DNA of 64,000 nucleotides, taken from Delphinus delphis. Lineage: Eukaryota > Chordata > Mammalia > Artiodactyla > Delphinidae. Positions 34,255 through 45,957 of the stretch are shown here, piece by piece. The position numbers and the translations under genes were made by a program. The stretch is from the NCBI RefSeq assembly GCF_949987515.2, contig NC_082684.1:153936044-154000043 (forward strand). Direction: 5' to 3'. Under the pieces are notes generated by a model. That model saw nothing but the letters and a program-made list of their open reading frames with translations, was not told the origin of the DNA and searched no databases. Position 1 is the stretch's first letter, and each line of letters begins with the position of its first letter.

Positions 34255-34885
34255 ATCGTCTTATTTCCAGCTGACAGCTTTGAACCTGCCTGAATGACCT
34301 GGTGACTTGTGAGTGGAGTCGTGGTAGAGCCTTTTGATGTCAGCACAGATGTTTTCCTCCTGTTCTGATCTGGTTTTCTCTTAGTGCTTCTGATTCTTTG
34401 TATTAACTACAGTGACTCAGATGGGTTGATAAATTCTCCAAGTAGAAAACTCATTTTTCCTGCCTACTAAATTTACTCTGGCCCCATGATTCATTCTAGA
34501 CATGTCAGACCACATGATAAGAAAATTGGAAAAGATCTCATCTATCGAGTCCAAAATTGCAGTGAATTAGGGGGTCATGGAATCAATTTAGTGGGTTGTG
34601 ACCAGACTGGACTAGAAAATATCAGAGTTCATTTCACATAGTAGGGCTAAGCATTGTTCTGTTTCAGTTACATGCATGTGCCACAGTGTGAAACACATTT
34701 CTGATTATCAAACATCTTTGAAAAACACAGATAGTTCCATTTCCATATCTGACAAATGAAAATCATGAAGTCAGAAAAGTAAAGGGTTAGGTCATCTATT
34801 TAGACACATCCAGGATAAAAATTCTAAGGTACAAACTTCCAGTTTAGTTTTTTTTCCATCTTGAAGACCTGGCATGAGACAATAG
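34255..34885. other. Unassigned sequence
   Basis: No gene or repeat recognised. Confidence 0.4.
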
Positions 34886-34889
34886 CAAG

Positions 34890-35060
34890 GACAGTGAAGA
34901 CACAAGTTCAAATCTGGCACTTAAAAATGGTGCGACTTTGTGCAAGTTGCTCACTTTGTAGGCTTCATTTTTCTCATCTCTAAGGGTTAATAATGCCTGT
35001 CCATTTCCTCACTAGATAATTGGGAGAATTATATGATACAGGTGAAAGAAAAAATGCAGA
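34890..35060 (+). mobile_element. MIR SINE
   Basis: aagttcaaatctggcactta, then tttgtgcaagttgctcactt and tttctcatctctaagggtta are sense MIR. Confidence 0.75.
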
Positions 35061-35064
35061 ATAA

Positions 35065-36945
35065 AAAATCTACAAGTCAACTCTATCTATTAAATATATT
35101 AGTATAGCTAGATAATATGTTTATTGTATATATTCTTTCCCCTAGACAGGTTTTTTCGTACTTAGCTCCTCCTTCCCTTCTGCTCCTTAATTTGTTTCTT
35201 AATTAAGCCATTCTTTAGCCTTCTCATCATTCTCTATTTTTGAACATCATTCACCAATAAATGTCATTGTTTTGCATTGCTAGCATGTCATCATTTTAAA
35301 GGAACTTCTCCTTAGATTATCTCACTTGAAATGCTTAAAAATGCATAATAAGTTGAAAAATCCCACATATATATAAAAGTGGAAGATGGAATATTTTTGG
35401 CCAATCTACTATTTCAACAATTTCTTGCTCCATCCAATTTGTCTTCAAAGTAATTAAGTAATTACTTTTGACCAAATCACGTTCAACCTGATTATTTCTA
35501 ATCACATTGATAGTTCTATTGGAATTGTCATATAGTGATGACATCGACTCTAAAATCATTGGGTTTTCTCCCAGTCTACACCTGCTCATTTGGTCAATCA
35601 CCTTCTAATGAGCTGCTTCTCCAGATCACTATGAAATCGATCTGGACTGCTGCCTTCAGGTCAGCCTTGCATCCCTCATCTGACCTTCTGCAAGATGCCA
35701 CCTGCCAGATATGATATCAATACCATACTCACGTGGTACTGCCAGTGTGGCAAAGGAGATACCTCGTTCCATTTCATTAAAGAAAAAAAAAAATAGTAGC
35801 TTCCTCAGTCTTCACCAAGAGCAGAGTTGTGGAGTCTCCCCTGCATCGTTCTCCCACTGTTGGCATCTTTCGAAGTCTACGTTGTGTTGAGACCAGGAAT
35901 GTGACTGTGTGACACCTCGGACAGGCTGTAATTTGCAGCTTCGACTCCAAGGAGCTGTTCAGAGGCCAAGGCTGTCCCTTTGGGTTGGGCCTTCAGATAG
36001 AGCCACGTGGAGGGGACGCACCTGAAGCACCCGTCCACGAGTCTGCTTCAATGGGAGTGTGACAGTAGGGAGGGTTTCCTTCATTGGGACAACAGCACTG
36101 CCTTGTGGGAAATGCACTGATCCCTTGGGTGGTAAGGAGGTGGCTGGAGTGTTCCCCAGTGGGCAGGCTTTCGAAGGTGTCTCGGTCCAGCTAGCGGGAG
36201 AGAGTGTGTTCTGCAGATTGGGTACTCAAGTTTGGGGTGGAAACCAAACTGTTTGAACCATGGAGAAGCCAGTGAGTAAGGCCACCACTGGGCCTCCTTT
36301 TCCACCCTGTCCCCAGAGAATGTGCAGTCTCACTCCCAAGTAAGCACTGATCAAATACTTCACTGATATGATTTTAAATAAATGCCAAAGGATCAGCTGT
36401 TTAGAGTGCCCATCGATGTCGTGCTCCCTCTGATTACAATAATTATTAAAACAAATAATTACAGCTGTCACTTTAGACCTGAATCTTTTAACTGGATCTT
36501 AATGAGAAAAACTTTACCTCAGTTTATCTACAGCTGTTAACTTGTGTAAAAAGCACTTACATGTGTATGATGGAGTCGCATCACACAAAGACTTCATGTA
36601 TAACCTGATCTTCACACCCAGTGAAGGTGGAGGTCACTCTCCCCATACCCCATTTAATACAAGGAGTTTTATATTTATCTTAAAGATGGACTGGGTTGAA
36701 TGCTCAGGTATCTACATAAATATTTTTCCTTTTGCTCTTTCCTTTAACCTAGTTTAGGATGTCTTAACTAGTTGGTGTGTACAAGAATTAGCACATGTGA
36801 TTATATACACAAAACTATGAATTCTGTAGCTTATGAGCATTTAAAGGAATTTTTCGAGGATCATTTTGATTACATCTGGTTGCATTTGATGCTCTGACCT
36901 TAGTATCCAATCATGGCTCATGCTTAAAATAGAATATACTTGGGT
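35065..36945. other. Unassigned, apparently unique sequence
   Basis: About 1.9 kb with no repeat I can name. The frames at 35335-35601 (minus) and 36059-36256 (plus) have no known domain. Confidence 0.4.
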
Positions 36946-36949
36946 TCAT

Positions 36950-37085
36950 TTGCTCATCTGTTCATTTATTCAACTAATACTTACTGAATATGCTTAAGTG
37001 TCACAAATCAGGGAAGGTCCTGGGGAAACAAACACATAAGATATTGCCCTGCTCCCACGTTGCCCAGGGTCTAGTAAGGGAGCGA
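36950..37085 (-). mobile_element. L2 3' end fragment
   Basis: ttcatttattcaactaatac, then gaaggtcctggggaaacaaa and ccctgctcccacgttg follow antisense L2. Confidence 0.7.
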
Positions 37086-37089
37086 GGTT

Positions 37090-37600
37090 TGTAGTCAAAA
37101 CCGTGCAACCCAATTTGTAACTGCCCACCGACTTTTCAGTGAGTGATGGCCATCAGAGTTGCGGGGGGGGGCGCATATGGTAGGGGGTCACCTGGGGACA
37201 GTGTGATGTCTCACAGAAGCCAGAGCACCCAGGAACAAATGTTCCAGCCCCGGCCCCGTAAGCCCCCAGGTCCATCCATACATCCCATACTTTCTACTCC
37301 ATAAAGAATAGCTTCCTATGGATTTGCAGATAAAGTAATTGCCCCAAACTTTTGTGTGCTCACAATCTAATTTTATTGTTTTTCTGCCTTTACCTCACTC
37401 TAAACTCTTGCTCTGTGATGTCCAGCTTTGACTTCACATCTGACTGGTTTGGATGTGGTGTTCCCAAGGCCATAAGTGTCTCCCTGGTTCCTGTCCTCAG
37501 TGGCCCCCATGGACTGTAGTGTCAGCTCACTCATCCAATCTTCATGTTTCCTGTTTTCTTTCTGTTTTGGGCAGCTTTTGTTGAGGTAACAAGTAAATTG
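37090..37600. other. Unassigned sequence
   Basis: Contains a G9 run at about 37163. No gene or repeat recognised. Confidence 0.35.
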
Positions 37601-37604
37601 AATA

Positions 37605-38390
37605 TCTTCAGATATCCCAGATATCTAGGTATCTTTTATTTTCCCAGCATGAACTTTGTATTTTAAATTTATCTTAGTGTCTTTTATCCTCCATAACTTT
37701 TGATGGAGTCAAATGTGTCAGTATTTTTCTCTATATTTTTAACTTTGTGTGCGTGTTTCTTATGGCCTGTTTTTTTTTGTTTCTTTTCTGGGGCCTGTTT
37801 AGAACACCTTCTCTACACTATACAGTAAATATACTCTCTTGTATTTTCATTTCTTTTACAATTTTGCCTTTATTCCAACTGGAATTTATTTTGGTAAATG
37901 ATAGGTGCCAGAATGATACTTTTGCTCTTTCAAACAGATGATCAGTTGTCTCAGAATCATTTATAGAATAAGCATCCTTTCTCCAAATGCCACCTTTTCC
38001 GTTGTCTAATTTCTCTTACACATGTGAGTCCGTTTCTGAACTTCCTGTTCTGTTCCATTGATCTAATGTCCTGTGGTTACAACAAAGCTTTATGGCTTTA
38101 TCGTATGTTCTCATATCTGGTAGGGCTACTTTCCCCTCTTTGTGTTGCACATTGGTTTCAGTTAGTCAGTTTTCCAAAAAATGATGGCAGGATTTTAAGT
38201 AGAATTGCACTGAATTGATAGATGAATTTGGGGCAGGTTCAACACCTTCACAATTTTGGGTTTTCCCAAAAGTTTCTGATATTTAAAAATAGCTGCATCA
38301 CCCTCGGTCACATTATCCTCTTTATTTCCTTCTCAGCACTTGTTATTATTTTACATTGTTGTGTTATTAATTGGTTGCCTGGTTTATTGT
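37605..38390 (-). mobile_element. Old L1 3' region
   Basis: tggaatttattttggtaaat, then tgttctgttccattgatcta, tctggtagggctactttcc and attgcactgaattgatagat are antisense L1M-type sequence. Frames inside are artefacts. Confidence 0.8.
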
Positions 38391-38404
38391 CTGCATCTCT
38401 GTCT

Positions 38405-38490
38405 AGAATAAATGCAGAATTTACCAGGCCTGGAACAGAGCACAGGACATAGTAGGTACTCAGTAAATACTAGTTCAATGATTGAATGAA
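38405..38490 (+). mobile_element. L2 3' end scrap
   Basis: caggacatagtaggtactca, then gtaaatactagttcaatgat is the L2 terminus. Confidence 0.7.
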
Positions 38491-38799
38491 ATACCCTTGG
38501 ATTTCCAAACGACTACAGACCTCAGTTTGAGAAATTCAATTTTTTTACTTTCTTGTTTGGTTGGTATCCACCCCATTGCCCCACTATCCTCATCAAACCG
38601 AGAAGGCCAGGTTACCGAGCGTGCAGCTTCTGCTTGGTCTCACTGCCACCTTGCATTCATCCCCCAGGTTTGCCCCAAGGTCGCCCCTGCTGCGTCACCT
38701 CCTGGCTCCCTGTAGTATCCTTTCAGGCCCTTTGAAGGCTGTTCTCCTTCTACCCAGGCCTGCAGTGCTGCTTCCCAGGGAGAAATTCATTCTCCACTC

Positions 38800-39370
38800 T
38801 TTTCTTTTTCTGTTTCTCCCCCAAAACACTTTATCTAGACTTACCACTTTGATTTCCACCTAGATACTGATGACTCCCAAATCTGTTTTCCTGGGCTGTA
38901 TCTCTTTTCTGATTCCCAGACACATGGCTATGACTACTTGCTAGACATTTGCACATAGAAATCTGAAAGGAGTCTTGATAACCTGTTGGTACAAGTCAGA
39001 CTAAACACCAGTCCCAAGACGCAGCTCCCTCCCACTCCCCTCCTCCTTTCCCGTTAGTCTCTACGCAGATGGAAGCCTCCTCTTACCCGACCCTGGCTTC
39101 AATCCCAGAAAACCAGAAACCAGCCAGAAGCTGCTGCCATCCTCCGTCCATTTCTTCTCTGCCAGCCTCTCTCTCAGATCCCTCAGTTTTTCTCAAATAC
39201 ACACCACTTCCCCATCCGCACTGCCACTACCATAATTTCCTATTTCTTGACCAGATTTCCTCAATAACATTCTAATTGTTTCCTTTCATCTAAAGCAACC
39301 CCCTCCAATCTTTCCAAATCTTACCATGTCTCTGTTTTTCTGAAATCCTGATGGCCTGGGACCTGTGGGC
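38800..39370 (+). mobile_element. L2 ORF2 fragment
   Basis: tagatactgatgactcccaa, then ttgctagacatttgcacata and tagcactaatcc-like text, later ctaccataatttcctatttc, follow sense L2. No intact frame. Confidence 0.6.
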
Positions 39371-39374
39371 ACAT

Positions 39375-39738
39375 TTCTCACGTGTGTTCTACGCTGGCCC
39401 TACCATGTTAGTGTTCGTCTTAATCTACTTCAAATACAGTGTTTTCAGGGCTGGAACCACCTTCATCAGAACTTGAAAACTTCCTAGAGAAGCACAATCA
39501 TGACTAACAGTCAAGCTGCCTGGTGTACCTCACGGACTTCTGGTTAGCTGCCTACTTGTAAATCACTTCGTTTGTATTTTTCTCATTGGTAGCACTGGAT
39601 AAATTCCAATTAAGAGTTTAGTAATAGATTAACCAATGATTTCAAAAAGTTTATAAATTTATGCTGAACCAATGAGTGTATGTCTAAAGAAGGAAATCCC
39701 CCGCAAATTATTCATCTGTGTTGCTTACTAAAGAGAAT
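39375..39738. other. Unassigned sequence
   Basis: No gene or repeat recognised. Confidence 0.4.
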
Positions 39739-39756
39739 ATTAAAAATAACATCCAG

Positions 39757-39971
39757 GGGCTTCCCTAGTGGCGCAGTGGTTGAGAGTCCGCCTGCCGGTG
39801 CAGGGGACACGGGTTCGTGCCCCGGTCCGGGAAGATCCCACATGCCGCGGAGCGGCTGGGCCCGTGAGCCATGGCCGCTGAGCCTGCGCGTCCGGAGCCT
39901 GTGCTCCGCAACGGGAGAGGCCACAACAGTGAGAGGCCCGTGTAACGCAAAAAAAAAAAAAAAAAAAAAAA
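39757..39971 (+). mobile_element. CHR SINE, short type, young
   Basis: Full body, A tail of about 23. The 18-19 bp duplication attaaaaataacatccagg is perfect at 39739-39757 and 39971-39989 (edges shared with the element). Best-preserved insertion in the window. Confidence 0.98.
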
Positions 39972-39989
39972 TTAAAAATAACATCCAGG

Positions 39990-40350
39990 AACGCAGCTTT
40001 GTGAAAGTGGTGGAAATTAGATGGCCTCATTTCAAGTCTCAAGTCTTCCGTGTCCCTAACAAGGATTTTACACAAGCAACCTCGGTTCTCCTTTTGCTCA
40101 ACTGATGACCAGGACCTAAATAATAATCTATAGCACACGCTTGGTAAATCTAAATTTGCTGAGTTCTTAAGAACTGACTAGCTTCGATCAACTTTCACCA
40201 AAACTTTATTATGTTAGGAAATACAGGAAGGTCTGATCAAAAAATCAATTCTGGTTTACTGGGGGATGTATTACTATGGTATTTTTTCCCCCAAATCTTA
40301 TTCACCTTCCTAATGATGGTTTCTTGGGGTTATTGTAAGATTAGTGAACA
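39990..40350. other. Unassigned sequence
   Basis: No gene or repeat recognised. Confidence 0.4.
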
Positions 40351-40352
40351 TG

Positions 40353-40625
40353 TTTTATTTTAATTTTATTGAAGTATAGTTGATTTACAATGTTGTGTTA
40401 ATTTCTACTCTACATCAAAGTGATTCAGTTATACGTATATTCTTTTTCATATTCTTCTTCATTATGGTTTATCACAGGATATTGAATATAGTTCCCTGTG
40501 CTATACAGTAGGACCTTGTTGTTTATCGAAGCTATATATAATTGTTTGCATCTGCTAATCCCAAACTCTCAGCCCTTCCCTCCCCCCCCCCCCACTTGGC
40601 AACCACAAGTCTGTTCTCTGTTAGT
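40353..40625 (-). mobile_element. L1 3' end fragment
   Basis: attgaagtatagttgattta, then caatgttgtgttaatttcta, tatacagtaggaccttgttg, a C-rich block at 40583-40597, and ttggcaaccacaagtctg. Antisense, 5'-truncated. Confidence 0.92.
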
Positions 40626-40629
40626 TAAC

Positions 40630-41800
40630 ATGTTTTGAATAGACACAGATGACAAAGTGGTAAAGCCAGAAGTACCGCTTGACCACAGAAGATGCTGAGC
40701 TTTCAATGAGAAAAGTCCACAGGTGGATAACTGATTATTGCCACTCTGGAACGATGACGAATTCCTTCAAAACTGAAAAGAGAACAATGTATATTTCACA
40801 TCGTGGAGGGAGCTTAAAGTTCCTGGAATGATGAGCTGTTGCCCCAAGTCTTGACAGTATCTTGCGTCTTGGAAGAGAACCAGTGTGTCGTCAGCCAAGA
40901 CACACACTCTATATTTCCTCCTGTTATATCTGCCTTGAAGGCTGATGAAACCCAGAGCAAATCCATCCCGAGACTGGAGTTAATCCAGGAGACTTTCCTT
41001 CTGCTGCTGCAAATCAGGCCTCACATCTGGGAAGGTAGTGCTAGTTACAACGAATGAGATCACACATCTGACCATTTTATTAGAATCCCTCTTCTAATGT
41101 TCACAAGTGGGGAGGGAGGTTAAGTTGAAATTAAATGGAAACCTCCTCCCTCCGTACTGATTGCAATATCTGATAATACCCTTGACATTCTTAGTGCAGA
41201 TCAATCGCCTGGTACTCAGAGCCCAGCTTTAATAGGCAATAACTCGTGTAATTCTAGAAGAGATTCAGTGGCAGGAAAATCAACCAGATTAACAGTCTTT
41301 GACTAGAGGTCATACACATCAATTTCACCATTGACCAGGTTCTAAGAACCAGATTTGGAAGAATATCGGTCCCCACTAGTGATAGTGGGCAGTGTCACGA
41401 CAGCCACCACACTCTGCATCCTGCATCGCAGGTGGTCTCTCTATATAAATATAAATCAAGCAGATGTACAATGCAGGAGAAATTCACCAGCCTTAAAGTC
41501 AGTCCTTCTTTCATGAAGTGAGTAGACAAGCCCATAGGAATGAGAACGTTCCAATATGATATCATAATTCTCCTTTGTTTCTAATTTAATCTTAAAATAA
41601 ATTTACATAACATGTAGTATTTGCTGCTTTCCAGAGGAAAAAAAAGGATGCATACGAATTAACACATGTGGATACACAACTTAGATCACTTGATCATTAG
41701 CACGTGGATGTGATGCAAATACATGACCCAAACTTTTCAAATTAAAACCCTTATCAGTGGTAAAGATAATAAAAATGATTAACTGAAACATCCTGTGTGT
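40630..41800. other. Unassigned sequence
   Basis: No gene recognised. 41450-41495 is about 80% similar to 43411-43455. Confidence 0.4.
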
Positions 41801-41804
41801 AAAA

Positions 41805-41975
41805 CATTACATTTATGTCTTCTCATCTTCTAAAACTTCAAACTTTTATTATCTATGTTTTATAGATAAGGACGCCGAAAGTCAGTGAGATTAAATCCAT
41901 TGCTTTAAGTCACCCAGCTTGTCGGTGATAGAACTGATATTTGACCCAAATTATATACTTTACACCATGCTGCAG
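41805..41975 (-). mobile_element. MIR SINE
   Basis: ttttatagataaggacgccg, then agtcacccagcttgtcggtg are antisense MIR. Confidence 0.75.
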
Positions 41976-41979
41976 ACAT

Positions 41980-42940
41980 AGGTTTTTAATAAGATAATAA
42001 ACTTACAGCTCCCACTTCTCTTGAGTTCAGCCCTGACCACTGTGAGCCCAATCTGTCGCTCAAAGCAGCAGCAATTAAAAGACACAGAGTCTGTGCCTCT
42101 GGGGGGGTGAGGACCAACGCTATTTGTTACCCAAGATCCGTCCTTTATGGGAAACATGGATCGTCTATACTGGGGTGACAAGGCCAACACCAACTTTGCC
42201 AGACAGAGGAAGCAGAGATCAGGGGATTATTGTTCAGAGCAGCGGGGTCCTGGCCAAGTTAGGGCAGCTTCTAAGTAGGTAAAGATGCCCTGGGAATCCA
42301 GGGGTGGGAAATTGATAATCAGCTTCAGTCTTCACCTAAAATGAGGTTGAAGACTTGGCACAAGGTCAGTGAGAGGCTATTCAGCCAGAAATGAGAAGGC
42401 AGAAGGTCAGAGGTGGAATCAGGAGTTCATGTGAGTGTCAAAGGGGAGTGAGGTCAGAGACAGATCGGTTTACCCCAAAGAGAGACCAGCCACGTGGTCA
42501 CCCTGGAGATGAGTTTGGGTTACGTATTATACAGATTTTTTTCAATATGGGAAGTGGGTCACTATCTGTACATATGTATGTGTGTGTGTATATATATATA
42601 TATTCATATACATATATATTCATTTATTTTTTGTTTAATCACAGAAGGGATTAGTGCAAAGGCCTAGCAAGAAAATTGCTCTAATCTTCTACCTGAGTTA
42701 CCATCCAGGAGCGAGGGGAGTGGTAAACTCATCCAGTCCCACCCTGTATTATAAGGCAAATGATGCATTCTAATTAAAGGTAAACTTTCTATTAGCATTT
42801 CCAGGGGAGCAAGTACTGCCTGGTAGGGGAGGTTCCTAGGAAGGAAAATACTGGAAACGCTCTGAACTATCCCCTCCTCACTCACCCTCATACTTGTCTC
42901 TGCAGAGAGATGGAGCAGAGAATCCACTTCTAGAAATTGA
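41980..42940. other. Unassigned sequence with a small TG/TA array
   Basis: 42573-42622 is a TGTG/TATA low-complexity block. The rest, including the frames at 42391-42654 and 42664-42948, is unrecognised. Confidence 0.4.
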
Positions 42941-42949
42941 GGAATCACA

Positions 42950-43080
42950 GAAGTAGAAAGGATGCCAGAGATGACTTAGCCCCATCCATGTGCTTTACAA
43001 ATGTGGACACAAGCTACAGAGGAGCTGTTTTGTGCAGTTAATTCATAGTGATAGGGCTGGAACACCCTTCTTTTTGACTC
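42950..43080 (-). mobile_element. Possible eroded MIR-like repeat
   Basis: The order ggatgccagagatgacttag, ctttacaaatgtggacaca and tgtgcagttaattcatagtg has the layout of an antisense MIR-type repeat, but identity is low. Confidence 0.3.
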
Positions 43081-43084
43081 CCTG

Positions 43085-43780
43085 TCAAGTTCTTTATTAC
43101 CTGCGTAAGGCAACATCAGGTTCTGGGGACAACAACTTAGAAAAAGGAACACCAACGGAGAAGGTCTTCAGTAATTCTCTAGAAAATAGAAAAGCAAAAA
43201 GGATTGAAACTGACTCCTAAGTTTTCAGATGTACCAAATATAGGTAAAAACAAGAGAAATTTGGTATTTAACCCAAGTGGATAAGGTCACATTAGTTTAA
43301 CCAAAAAAGTTGGGAATACAGACATATGACTAAGATAGAAAAAAGTAAAATGTACCTTTCGAAAAAAAATTTTTTTTTGAAAACTAATGTAAGATGCAGA
43401 GGAGAACCACTATAAATCAAGAAGATGTACAACTTAGGAGAAATTCATCCGTCTGAAGCCATAAATAGTGTGGGAAGTATTTGAGAATAAATGGAGGAAG
43501 ACGCAGAACTAACAGAGTTTTAGAAATGAGGTTACAGATGATGCTCTCCTGGTACACAGACCCCGTTCCACAAAGCTGGCAGAGAAATAAGATCTAGTAG
43601 CAGCAAGGAATTCCAACTCTGCACGTTTGCTACAAGTCTCATTCGGCTGGTAGCCGAGCACCTGATAAATTCATGGCTTGGCTTGAATTTAATCTCTCAG
43701 AAAACTGAGGTATCAATGAAGTAATATTCAAGTCTTGAACTAATACAGAAGTTGTTCCAAGTTTATTTCATGGTAGTGTT
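43085..43780. other. Unassigned sequence
   Basis: No gene recognised; holds the second member of the 41450/43411 similarity. Confidence 0.4.
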
Positions 43781-43979
43781 TCTTAAAGTGTGGTCCATGG
43801 GCCACTGGGAATTTACAACGTCAAAACTTTTTTTCTTAACAGTACTTAGACATTATTGGGTATTTCCACTGCTTTGACATTTGCATGGATGGTGCAGAAG
43901 CAATGGTGGGTAAAACTGCTGACAAGTTTTACCTCACACTGTCTGAAAGTCACTTTATTCTTTGCCACCACATAGTGCA

Positions 43980-44003
43980 GCAAGTAAGTAAGTAAGTAAA
44001 TAA
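43980..44003. repeat. (AAGT)n short array
   Basis: Four to five AAGT units inside the hAT element. Confidence 0.9.
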
Positions 44004-44440
44004 TAGTCCACAGTATCATTTAAGAAGGTCCTGATGAAGCAGTAAAATTTATTTTATAAAATCTTGATCTTTGAGTACGTATCTTTTTACTATTTTGTCT
44101 GACAAAATGAGAAGCAAAGCAATTCTATTGCATATCAAACTACAATGATTTTTCTTGAGTAAAAGCATGTATGCTATATTTTGAGTTGCAAGCTGCGTTA
44201 GCCACCTTTCTTCATGGAGCAACATTTTTATTTGAAAGAACTACTAACAAACTATATGTACGCAGGCTTGGGCATTTAGCAGACTTTTCTTGAAACAAAT
44301 GAAATAAGCCTGTCATGTGAAGGAAAACAACTGACAGCGTTTGTGATCAGTAATAAAATGCAAGTTTCCAGGTGAAACCAGAATTTTGGAAAACTTAGAC
44401 TCACCAGAGTGAGCTTGATAGTTTCCGAATACTTGAACAC

Positions 44441-44656
44441 TTTTTTTTTTTTTTTTTTTTTTTTTGCGGTACGCGGGCCCCTCACCGCCGCGGCCCCTCC
44501 TGCCGCGGAGCACAGGCTCCGGACGCGCAGGCTCGGCGGCCATGGCTCACGGGCCCAGCCGCTCCGCGGCACGCGAAATCCTCCCGGACCGGGGCACGAA
44601 CCCGCGCCCCCCGCAGCGCAGGCAGACTCCCAACCACTGTGCCACCAGGGAAGCCC
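44441..44656 (-). mobile_element. CHR SINE, short type, GC-shifted
   Basis: T25 tail and full body. Target duplication gaatacttgaacactttt at 44427-44444 and 44659-44676, with only one mismatch just outside it. Despite this youth, the body differs from its siblings at about 20 sites, most of them A to G on the SINE sense strand (for example sense ccacaacagtgagagg appears as ccgcggcggtgagggg). It keeps nearly all CpGs. Confidence 0.97.
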
Positions 44657-45150
44657 TCGAATACTTGAACACTTTTCTGTTGAGGATGATGGTGATAATT
44701 AAGGAATGTTATTTTTGACACTATATAATTAAATGCATGAACATTTCGAAGACAAAGCCGTGCATGGTTAAAAGGCTCATTCAAAGGACACGATAGACCA
44801 GTGGGTTTTAATACAACAAAGTATGCAAGTTCATTGATAGGGTTTCAGATTTCACACTGTAGCTAACCTTTAAGAAAATACCACTGATTGAGCTTTGTTG
44901 CTGTTAGCATCAAAGGAAAATATCCAGTTAACTGAAAAGGTTACTAAAATACTCCTCTCTTTTCCAACCACATTATCTGTTTGAGTTTAGATCTTCAGCC
45001 AAAGCAATATATCATATTGAATGCAGAATTAGATGTTAGAAGTCAGATTATCAAAGAGATTTACAAAAATGTAAGACAATGCCACTCTTTTCATCAATTT
45101 TCTGAAATGTAACTTTTGAAATAAAATGTCATATAAAAGTTAATGGGTCG

Positions 45151-45449
45151 GGGCTTCCCTGGTGGTGCAGTGGTTAGGAATCCACCTGCCAATGCAGGGG
45201 ACATGGGTTCGATCCCTGGTCCGGGAAGATCCCACATGCCGTGGAGCAACTAAGCCCAAGAGCCACAACTACTGAGCCCGCATACCTAGAGCCCGTGCTC
45301 TGCAACAAGAGAAGCCACCGCAATGAGAAGCCTACGTACCACAGCAAAGCGTAGTCGCCGCTTGGCGCAACTAGAGAAAACCCACATGCAGCAACGAAGA
45401 CCCAACGCAGCCAAAAAAATAAAATGAATAAGTAAATTAAAAAAAAAAA
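45151..45449 (+). mobile_element. CHR SINE, long type
   Basis: gggcttccctggtggtgcag through acaactactgagcccgc to an A-rich tail. Target duplication aagttaatgggtc before (to 45149) and after (45463-45475). Thirteen bases (gtttgaaagaacg) follow the tail before the duplication. Confidence 0.96.
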
Positions 45450-45473
45450 GTTTGAAAGAACGAAGTTAATGGG

Positions 45474-45957
45474 TCTCTTTCTGTTTTGGAAATAAATTTG
45501 TATCTTTATTTTTTTAGATTCCACATGTAAGTGATATCATATGATATTTATCTTTGTCTGGCTACCTTCCCATAGTATAATAATCTCTGGGTCCATCCAT
45601 GTCGCTGCAAATGGCATTATTTCATTCTTTTTTATGGTTGAGTAATATTTCATTGTTTATATATACCACATCACAGACGTAGAAAACAAACTTATGGTTA
45701 CCAAAGAGAAGCAGGGGGGGAGGGATAAATTAGGAGTTTGAGATTAACATATACATAATACTACATATAAAACAGATAATCAACAAGGACCTACTGTATA
45801 GCACAGGGAACTATATTCAATGTCCTATAATGGAAAAGAATCTGAAAAAGAATGAATATATATATATGCATATATAATATATATATAAATAACTAAATAA
45901 CTGTGCTGTATACATGAAACTAACATAATACTGTAAATCAGCTATAGTTCAATAGAA
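45474..45957 (+). mobile_element. L1 with 5' inversion (twin priming)
   Basis: 45474-45672 reads as antisense L1 (ctctttctgttttggaaata, agattccacatgtaagtg, gggtccatccatgtcgctg). At 45673 it flips to sense L1 (cagacgtagaaaacaaactt, acaaggacctactgtatagc, ending gctatagttcaatag). The two halves are adjacent parts of one L1, which is the known twin-priming product. The flank agttaatgggt occurs before it and again at 45961-45971. Confidence 0.88.

Larger units (their letters stand above)
43861..45125 (+). pseudogene. hAT-family transposase pseudogene (ZBED5-like)
   Basis: The strongest piece is at 43882-43923, which reads CMDGAEAMVGKTAD; the CxDGAxAM motif carries the first catalytic aspartate of hAT transposases. 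Further on, 44207-44245 reads roughly FFMEQHFYLKELL, and 44942-44983 reads TKILLSFPTTLSV before a stop, matching the start of the C-terminal hAT dimerisation region. Frames shift several times and a SINE at 44441 cuts the gene. The N-terminal BED zinc finger is not seen. It resembles the transposase family from which ZBED5-type genes were domesticated, but this copy is dead. Confidence 0.8.

Noticed and set aside
38222..38452. Short hydrophobic frames at 37747-38452
   Set aside because: They lie in antisense old L1 sequence.
44461..44656. CpG-dense block resembling a small CpG island
   Set aside because: It coincides exactly with a SINE and its target duplication; no promoter evidence.
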